Shown here: positions 57,212 to 64,000 of the stretch, in pieces
How the letters are laid out: every line of letters begins with the position of its first letter
Numbering within the stretch: the stretch's first letter is position 1
DNA from: Anthonomus grandis grandis
Lineage: Eukaryota; Arthropoda; Insecta; Coleoptera; Curculionidae
Assembly (NCBI RefSeq): GCF_022605725.1
Contig: NC_065556.1
Location: 4,526,001 to 4,590,000, forward strand
Direction of reading: 5' to 3'
Length of the DNA stretch: 64,000 nt
The notes under the pieces: generated by a model
The model's input: only the letters and a program-made list of their open reading frames with translations
What the model was told of the DNA's origin: nothing
Database searches by the model: none
Translations under genes and position numbers: made by a program

Positions 57212-58392
57212 ACAAGAAGCTCAGGAGCCACAATGCACTTTTGCTCTTTTGCTTGCGCATACGTAGTACGTACACGAACCTAACCTCAGTTTGTCTTTTG
57301 TGTAATGCGGTTGTTTAATGTTAATTGTTTACGTTTCGTTTATGTATATTAATTATTCGTTTTTGCAAGTAATACAAAGATTAAAGTATTAAAGTCGAAT
57401 AACGTGTTTAGAATGGAGACTAAAACATTTTGCAATGTTTGCAATAAACATTATTCCAAAAGTTCTAATTTGCGAGCTCATGTAAAAAAATTTCATCCTG
57501 GTAAGTAGAAAATGTTTCGTTAATTTTATTTCTATTTAATGTTACTTGGAAGTCAGTTTTAGGCGAGGCGGTTCATCGCTCAAATTTACTAAAGTTTATT
57601 TTATTTTTACCTATACATTCTGAGTTATTACTGATATTAAGAAGTAACACAAATTAACATTACATTTCATAAATCGGGACTCATTTTTTAAATTCTTCAC
57701 TAGCAATTATTACTTTGTAGTTATTTGATTATTTTACATCACTAGTCTGGTATACAGGGTGTTTTTAAGATATTGCGACAAAATTCAGGAACGTGTTCTT
57801 TAGACAAAAATAAGAAAAACAATTCCTATAAACATAGGTCCAAACAAAAAAAAATAAATAAATTTACATTAAATTATAGCGATCAGTTAAAGTAGAAAAA
57901 TGTTTTTTAATTTTTTGTGCGAAAACCGTGCGTCTAAGTCCGAGGGATCAAAAATGTTGCAAATAAAACGGGGAATTTAAAAATATTTTTTAATACAATA
58001 AATACCAGTGGCATACCATTTTTGTTTATAAAAGTATTCAGCGAAAAACCCGTATACACGCCACTGGAGAACATAAAAATGTTAAAAGTATGTTGGTAAA
58101 TGGCTCTGGATACACAGACCCTGCATACCAATCTTTGGACAAATATCTACAGGGGTATTTAAGTTATCGAAAAAAAATCATTTTTTTGTTAAAACTTTAC
58201 CACCCTGTAGCTCAAAATCTAAAAATCCTAATACTCTAATATACATAATAACTAATATACATAAACGAAACGTAAACAATTAACATTAAAAAACCGCAAT
58301 ACACAAAAGACAAACTGAGGTTAGGTTCGTGTACGTACTACGTATGCGCAAGCAAAAGAGCAAAAGTGCATTGTGGCTCCTGAGCTTCTTGT
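57212..58392 (+). mobile_element. MULE-like element with about 150-bp TIRs, 1.18 kb
   Basis: ACAAGAAGCTCAGGAGCCAC... at the left recurs inverted at the right for about 150 bp (57212-57360 and 58244-58392) with few mismatches. The flanks are a perfect 9-bp duplication, CACCACTAT (57203-57211 and 58393-58401). Inside is one zinc-finger exon and a TACAGGGTG / CACCCTGTA pair (about 57754 and 58205) that may mark a further MITE. Confidence 0.88.
57413..57500 (+). pseudogene. C2H2 zinc-finger first exon in the MULE
   Basis: METKTFCNVCNKHYSKSSN... with Cys pair CNVC and His pair in HVKKFHP, ending at a strong donor GTAAGT at 57501. It mirrors the N-terminal finger exon of the MULE gene at 8122 (CEVC ... 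HWKKFYP). No downstream exon is found before the element ends, so this is a relic of the MULE protein N-terminus. Confidence 0.65.
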
Positions 58393-58539
58393 CACCACTA
58401 TTCAGTGTGAGAAGCATGGCAAACGTCTCTGCTCTGCGTTCTCAGTTAGATTTCTGCAACGTGTAGGTGAAGTAGTGTTTTTAGAATCTATCTGTTTTTA
58501 GCTGTTGAATAGTAACGGAAATGTCTCTTCCCTTCCAAA

Positions 58540-60281
58540 GGAAGGTCTTATTATACAACTGCAGAACTGGAAGAAATCCTAACACAAAGCGATTCTGAAG
58601 ATGAGTTTTTAGCCGAACATTTATCTGTAGACCTGAATGACGAAGTTGTGCCAGCAGTACTTCATGAATTGACAACAAATGGTTCCGACATCGATAACGA
58701 TGAAAGTGAGACAGAGGAGCCCCAAGGTAATCAAACTGTCGACTTACATGCTAAAATAACATGGTAAAATGCGAACATTCAGCCCCATGTATTCCCTTTT
58801 GATACTAGAAATTCTGGTCATAATGTACCAGATCTATTTGAGAACTGTTCAGAATATGACTGCTTTGAAGTTTTTTTTTAGAAAGGAGATAACTGCTTTT
58901 ATAGTGAATGAGACTAATAAATTTTATGAATATGTTCTAGAAAATAAGGAAGGTATTCGACCACACTCCAGGCTGAATCAATGGAAAAACACTAGTTCTG
59001 GCACCGATTTTTCGCTCTGAATTTTCTTATGACGCGGGTTAAGAATCTCCAAATACAAGAATATTGGTCAACAGATCCTTTGTTAGCTACACCTGTTTTC
59101 GGGGACCCAATGCCTAGGGACCGTTTCTTGCTGATCATGAGTATGCTGCATTTTTCAAATAACAATTAAAAACCCAAGAACGATGATTCCTTACGAAAAA
59201 TTCGAAAAATACTGGATCACATGAGACATGTATTCAAAGGTTTATTCATTCCATACAAGGAATTGTGTATAGAATTGTGTATAGATGAAAGTCTGATGCT
59301 TTATAAAGGTAGGCTTTTTTAAGCAGTACATCCCCTCAAAACGACATCGCTTTGGCATCAAGTTTTTTGTCCTGTGTTATGCGGTTATATACTGGGGCAA
59401 CTACAGAAACGATGGAATCAGAATTCGGAAAATCTGGAGACGTGGTTATAACCCTGCTCTATACTTATTTAGATAAAGATCATACACTTTTTATTGACAA
59501 CTGGTACAGCAGTCCAGATCCATTTTTATGGTTGTATGATCGCTGCACTAACGCTTATGGAACTGTGCGCAAAAATCGAAAACAAATGCCTCAATTTCAC
59601 GAAAAACTGAAAAAAGGCGAGTTCACCTTCCGCACTGTTAAAAGTCGCCTTATAGCTGTAAATTGGTGCGACAAACGCGAGGTATTCATGCTCAGTACAG
59701 TTCATGATAAGGATGTGAAAGAGACGGGAAAAACTGATAGAGCAACCTGAATAGGTCGCCGAATTCTGAAACCATCATTCTATTGAATAATTATAGTATT
59801 ATTATATAATAGTATTATTGACTACAATAAGAGTATGGGGGCAGTAAATAAAACGGACATGCTACTAAGCTCCATTGAATCAGTGAGAAGAAGTATCAAG
59901 TGGTACAAAAAAGTTTTTTTCCATATCATGGATATGGTCCTTGTTAATTCACATGTGCTTTGTCAAGAGGCCACCAAGAAAAAGATACCGCTAGCGAAAT
60001 TCCAACTCAATTTGGTATCTCAAATGCTAGAGTCAAATCAAGGAGACATTATATACTCAGCACGAAGGGAAACCAGGCCACCTCCGTGTCGCCTGACTGC
60101 GAGGCATTTTCCAAGGAAAATTCCACCTTCCAATCCAAACAGCTTGACCGGTCGGAGAAGGTGCTATGTTTGTACTCAACACAAGTTACGAAGAGAGTCG
60201 ACATACATATGTGAAGAATACATCGTAGGGTTGTGTGTAGCCCCATGCTTCGAAAGGTACCATGTTCAACGAGACCCATAG
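58540..60281 (+). pseudogene. piggyBac transposase 2, third catalytic Asp changed
   Basis: TTAELEEILTQSDSEDEFLA is the acidic N-terminus (stop at about 58764). Broken frames carry EYWSTDPLLATPVFGDPMPR and FLLIMSMLHFSNN, then ELCIDESLMLYKGR. LFIDNWYSSP keeps the second catalytic Asp (about 59500). GAVNKTDMLLSS (59838) has Asn where piggyBac proteins have the third Asp ('GAVDKTD'). The usual first-Asp segment is scrambled at about 59375. The C-terminal Cys-rich finger (CYVCTQHKLRRESTYICEE ... CVAPCFERYH) is intact. Inactive. Confidence 0.9.
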
Positions 60282-60616
60282 TTTTTTCTTTTAGTGTTGT
60301 TAATGTTCTGTTTGTTTTTTTATAATTTTTTGTAATTGAGTATATTTTTTTGTGACCAGAATCTGCAATATAAATATATTCCAGTCAAAGCGACAATAAA
60401 TTTTATTTTTTTTTGCACTTTTTCCTGTTTTTTCTCGTGTTTTTTTTGCAATATTTTGTTTTTTACCAGATTGTTAAATCCAAATAAAACCCTAAACTAA
60501 ACTCTACTTTTTTTTGCTAGCTGTTGAAATCTTATCGACTCAATGCGGACGACGCATATTAGCGCAGCAGAGTAATGTCGGCTGCCTACCAGTACGGCTA
60601 GCAGTGAAAGGATTAA

Positions 60617-61310
60617 AAGAACCGTGAAATGCTAGACATTGTCGTGACAAAAATTTTACCACTGCAAGAATTCTGTCCAGAACATCATTCCAATATTTTT
60701 TTTCGGTTTCTAAAACCAGTAAATGATGATCGTTTACAGTAATAGATAATTTTAAAATGTTTATCAAACTCATCTATGTATTCATATGAACATTATATAC
60801 AATTATTATTTCATGTCTTTTTATAACCAACGATAAATGTTGCCAATCAGAAAAAGTATTGACAGTTTTACCGAAAAGCAAAATATAGAGTTTTTGAAAA
60901 CTGAATAAATAAGCCAAATTATCTCTGTTGTTTAACCATTCTCCATTTTTCTGAAAAATACTTAAAAATTTTCTTTTGTTTTGATTTGTAGGAAATTGAT
61001 AATTGCGTCCTATCAAACGAGGTCCTCACTCAACTAATCTTCATCTTCTCGTTGCTAATGGTTCTAGGCCACATACCAAGATCCTCTGATAGAAGAATGG
61101 TACTTGTCATCGAGTTCGACCGATTCTGCGTTTTCACTGAGAGTCGATGTACTCGTAGATGGTTCAAGTGCAGGAACAGGTGAAGAAGCGACCGCTTTAG
61201 AACATTGACTCTCTGAAGTTTCTGTTTCTGCGTTGGAAATCTTCTTTTTTGTCATCTTCGCCAAGAAATCTTTTATTTTGCCACCCATCTTCTCCTATTC
61301 TTGGGCTCTA
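60617..61310 (-). pseudogene. hAT transposase, N-terminal piece
   Basis: MGGKIKDFLAKMTKKKISN begins at 61288 with a Ser/Glu-rich linker. NYQFPTNQNKRKFLSIFQKN, NGEWLNNRDNLAYLFSF and SDWQHLSLVIKRHE correspond to the TTF-type zinc-finger region of DUF4371 hAT proteins. ETEKKYWNDVLDRILAVVKF runs into the TTAA at 60613, where piggyBac 2 interrupts LAFHGS. The continuation is at 57061. Confidence 0.82.
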
Positions 61311-63479
61311 ACTTGTTTTGGCTTCCGAAATTTGCGCCAGAAGGTCGTTATCTCTTCTGTGGTTCCTAGAATTAAGCAAGTGAAGCTAATATGTTAGATT
61401 AATATAAAATATATTAAGATGTACTAGGCTCAGAAAACATTTAAAAAAGTAACGTGGTGAGATAACGTTGGATGATAGACGAATAAAATGTTTTGACAGT
61501 TTTGGCACTACCGGCTACGCCGGAAAAAGATATGAATTGCGGTAATTTGAATGAAACATCCTGTTTATTATTACCCATTATAAAATAGCACGTAATAGTG
61601 TAATTACCTGGATTTTTGTATATTTAATATCCTTAAATATTTAAAAAAAAATCATTTTTATTTCAAAAATTACATTTGCATTTTTTTTCCTATAATCAAG
61701 ACATTTATTATTTTCACTTGAATTATTGTAGCCAATAATTTGGCATAACAAAAGTTGTATAATATTTTATTTAACTTTTATGAGTTAAAGCTATATTATT
61801 TAAAATAATGAAAATTAAAATATTCCAAAAGCCATTACATCTTTAGAGATTATCCTCGAGTTTTACGTAGGATAGAACTATTGTAATAAAAGTAATTTTT
61901 GATTTTATTACTTTATTGGAATATGTTTAATTATAAATATTATTTTTGTATGATATAATATACAACTTACAATTTCACCCTTAATTTAATTGCTACATCA
62001 AACACAATAACAAAAAATATAAAACCCTTTATCCAATCGAATATTTTCTTTCTACCACTTTAAAACACGTCTAATTTATCTTCCGTTTTCTTGTATGAAT
62101 ATCAGGTTTAAATTTTTACCCCGTGAGCCGTGAACCTTACGAGTCCGAACTGGAAAAATCAACCAAAATATGCAAGCCTGGACCAATTATTACAGCTCGA
62201 CAAGTTTTCACGTTTATAGAAAAGCTTGGCGATTTACGAATACCTCATATTATTCGAATTATGGTGCATATTATTCATTTATGGTTTAAAAAAATGCAAT
62301 TCTTTAATTACAATTTTTTTAATATTAACAAAAGTTTCAAAATAAGCCTTTAATTGTTAATAAACGATTTTATTTAATATTGCTCGATCTGTATAGTTTA
62401 TTGTTTGTTTTTAATCTTGCAATAGTTTTTGAACTACTTCTATTCAACCGATTCTTACAAAGCTTTTCGCGCTTATTTAAGTAGGTTTCCGTGAAAATAT
62501 TATATTATCATATTTTATGTTTAACTTTTGGCTTAACCTCACAGTATCAACCCCTGAGCGAGTGAAAAACTAAGAAGCAAAAACTAGAAAATACAGGTAA
62601 AAATATTTTTGAGATATATACCTCTGAAATATTTAACAATTAAAAATAAAAACGTGGAGGCGCAAAATTAAATTAATTGTTAATTTTTAAAGAGGTTATA
62701 ATCTTTAGAAAGTCTCATAATGTGTCCTAATAATTATTTTCACGTCTTTGATTTTATTTAAAGTAGTAGTTTAACTTATCCTGCGCATTATTATAATTTT
62801 TTTTTCTGGATTTTAATTTTTTTTTGCCAAACCTTTTGCCACACCTTCGGTTTGGCGCCCCTTTCGGGTGATTTATTCGAGTGACTTATATAGCTCCAAG
62901 TCTAAATAAAATTTACTTTGTATATCTCTCTCTGTATTTTTCTTATAATGTATCCATGTCTTTCTCGTAATGGTGACTGAATGACATTGTAAAAATCTTT
63001 TATTACTGTGTTTATCTTAACCATTTTGTTAAGTTTTCATTTAGTTTATTCATGTTCTTTTATCACTCGGTATTTTTTCTTTAGTTAAATTTAATGCCTT
63101 TGGTTGACTCACCTTGTTAAGGAAGTATGTCATTTGTTTAAATAATTTATTTGTTTTTTTTTTGAATTTCAACTCGTCGTTTTGAGGCCTTAAACAGTGC
63201 GCGCATTCATTCGAGCTCTAATCGTCAAACAGTTTAGAGTCGCGACTCAACACCGAAAAATCGCTAGCGTAAAAGTGTAGATAATTCGTAAATCTCGGCC
63301 ACCGATAATAAAAGGTAAGATCTCACAACAGCGTTTTGCAAGTTTTTAGTTAATCTCATTATTAAGTGTTTACAGTTCACTAAATTACTTTTTTTTCATC
63401 GTTTAACTAACTTTTTAATTTTATTTTTTATTTGAACTCAGCGCAATTAATCAACATTATTTTTGGTCACTTCGAACCG
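61311..63479. other. No gene seen
   Basis: AT-rich. 63180-63300 is less AT-rich and may be a retrotransposon leader for the BEL/Pao-like fragment that follows. A 76-codon frame at 62123 shows no family features. Confidence 0.4.
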
Positions 63480-63610
63480 CATTTTTTACTATTCACACAG
63501 TTGGATTGGGATGCAACGCCTCCAAATGATATTCTTAATCTTTGGAAACAATATGTTAGAGATATTTCAACTCTTTCTAGCCTCAAAATTCCTCGCCTAC
63601 TATTTCCTTA
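63480..63610 (+). pseudogene. BEL/Pao-type Pol fragment
   Basis: QLDWDATPPNDILNLWKQYV followed by ISTLSSLKIPR matches the connection between reverse transcriptase and RNase H in BEL/Pao polyproteins ('LDWD..LP.....W......L..L..I.IPR'). Cut on the right by the PLE. Confidence 0.5.
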
Positions 63611-63617
63611 TTCTGAA

Positions 63618-64000
63618 AACATCTTGTCGGACTTGCATTGTCTTATTTATTTATTGTAACACGACGTTTCGGTTGGTAAGTATCTCCAACCGTTATCAAG
63701 TGTAAACTGACAGCAAACTACTATTCTATAGGCTTATATACTAGATGTGTGCAGCGATGTGGAAGGGGAGGGAAGGGAGGGAAAGTCATCCGTGAAAAAG
63801 AGTTGGAGGGGGGGAAGGACACGCGTCTTTCTAGATCCTACACTGTCCTGAGAGTAGAGGCTTCCAGATGTTGGGTATATCGACGCTTGGCTGGCTGAAG
63901 ATCCTCTGATTCTGTGAAATGAAAGCTGCCTCTACGAACTTCCTCTTCCGCCAGTGCTGTTCCTTGTGCAGAATCTTGGCTTCTGACCAATGGATATTGT
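63618..64000 (-). mobile_element. Penelope-like element, 3' part, continues past the window
   Basis: Close match to the 3' end of the PLE at 28.9 kb: tail, hammerhead-like motif (63659-63703, minus), untranslated region, then the end of the GIY-YIG reading frame from about 63834. The coding part extends beyond base 64000. A G-rich run (63765-63820) varies from the other copies. Confidence 0.9.
63659..63703 (-). ncRNA. Hammerhead-like motif, copy 3
   Basis: Identical in core, stems II and III to the motifs at 19740 and 28940, loop as at 19740. Confidence 0.5.

Larger units (their letters stand above)
57066..60612 (+). mobile_element. piggyBac-like element 2, 3.55 kb, containing a MULE
   Basis: TTAA at 57062-57065 and 60613-60616. 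The ends are CCCTTTCGCTGC and the complement of TCCTTTCACTGC. It is longer than element 1 mainly because a 1.18-kb MULE-like element sits in its 5' untranslated part. It interrupts the same hAT gene. Confidence 0.9.
50465..61310 (-). mobile_element. hAT transposon (DUF4371/hATC type) carrying nested insertions
   Basis: Minus-strand hAT gene pieces occur in the right order at 61310-60617, 57061-56632, 54238-54221, 51823-51673 and 51240-50500. The separating blocks are, from high to low coordinate: piggyBac 2 (57066-60612), piggyBac 1 (54243-56627) and the foldback element (51833-54211). A CAGGGCCCCC motif near 50465 may be its 3' inverted end, but no partner end was found. The uninterrupted gene would be about 2.5-3 kb. 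Confidence 0.8.

Overview
The window looks like repeat-dense, AT-rich nuclear DNA of an arthropod, most likely an insect (possibly a beetle; that guess is weak). The evidence is GT-AG introns in several genes, and the mix of families: Penelope-like elements (PLE) with GIY-YIG endonucleases, piggyBac, IS630-Tc1-mariner, hAT, PIF/Harbinger, pogo, Mutator-like (MULE) and gypsy elements, and jockey-like non-LTR retrotransposons. I found no convincing host gene, rRNA or tRNA. Nearly every long reading frame is a decayed mobile-element gene.

Layout. 0-6 kb: broken non-LTR and PLE pieces and a gag-like frame set between 126-bp direct repeats. 6.2-7.3 kb: mariner-type transposase. 7.6-11 kb: a complete 3.35-kb MULE-type element with 39-bp terminal inverted repeats (TIRs) and a perfect 9-bp target duplication; its spliced gene keeps a C2H2 finger and a SWIM finger but has lost the transposase core. 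12.8-18.2 kb: a minus-strand gypsy element split by a 2.65-kb hAT with a perfect 8-bp target duplication. 18.8-23.2 kb: mariner, R1/jockey-like and PLE remnants, including a 153-bp PLE-derived mini-insertion. 24.1-26 kb and 40.1-41.6 kb: two copies of an intron-bearing DDE transposase gene with a very wide D-to-E spacing. 26.4-27.8 kb: a MITE and a 645-bp foldback element. 28.9-32.9 kb: two PLE copies, head to head, bounded by one 12-bp target duplication. 34.5-37.0 kb: a mariner-like element with about 515-bp TIRs. 38.3-40.1 kb: a pogo-like gene. 43-47.7 kb: mariner fragments. 48.1-49.6 kb: a divergent Harbinger pair.

50.5-61.3 kb is a stack of nested insertions. A minus-strand hAT gene (DUF4371/hATC type) was hit by a foldback element carrying eleven 141-bp tandem repeats (9-bp target duplication), by one piggyBac (TTAA), and by a second piggyBac (TTAA) which itself was hit by a 1.18-kb MULE-like element (9-bp target duplication). 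The flanking hAT reading frame continues across each insertion. The window ends in a BEL/Pao-like fragment and the 3' part of another PLE.

Most interesting are: the foldback family, present both as a single-unit palindrome and as a satellite-like array; a hammerhead-ribozyme-like motif with a shared non-canonical core in three PLE copies; the 153-bp PLE-derived insertion; and two MULE-type elements that keep zinc-finger exons without a transposase core.
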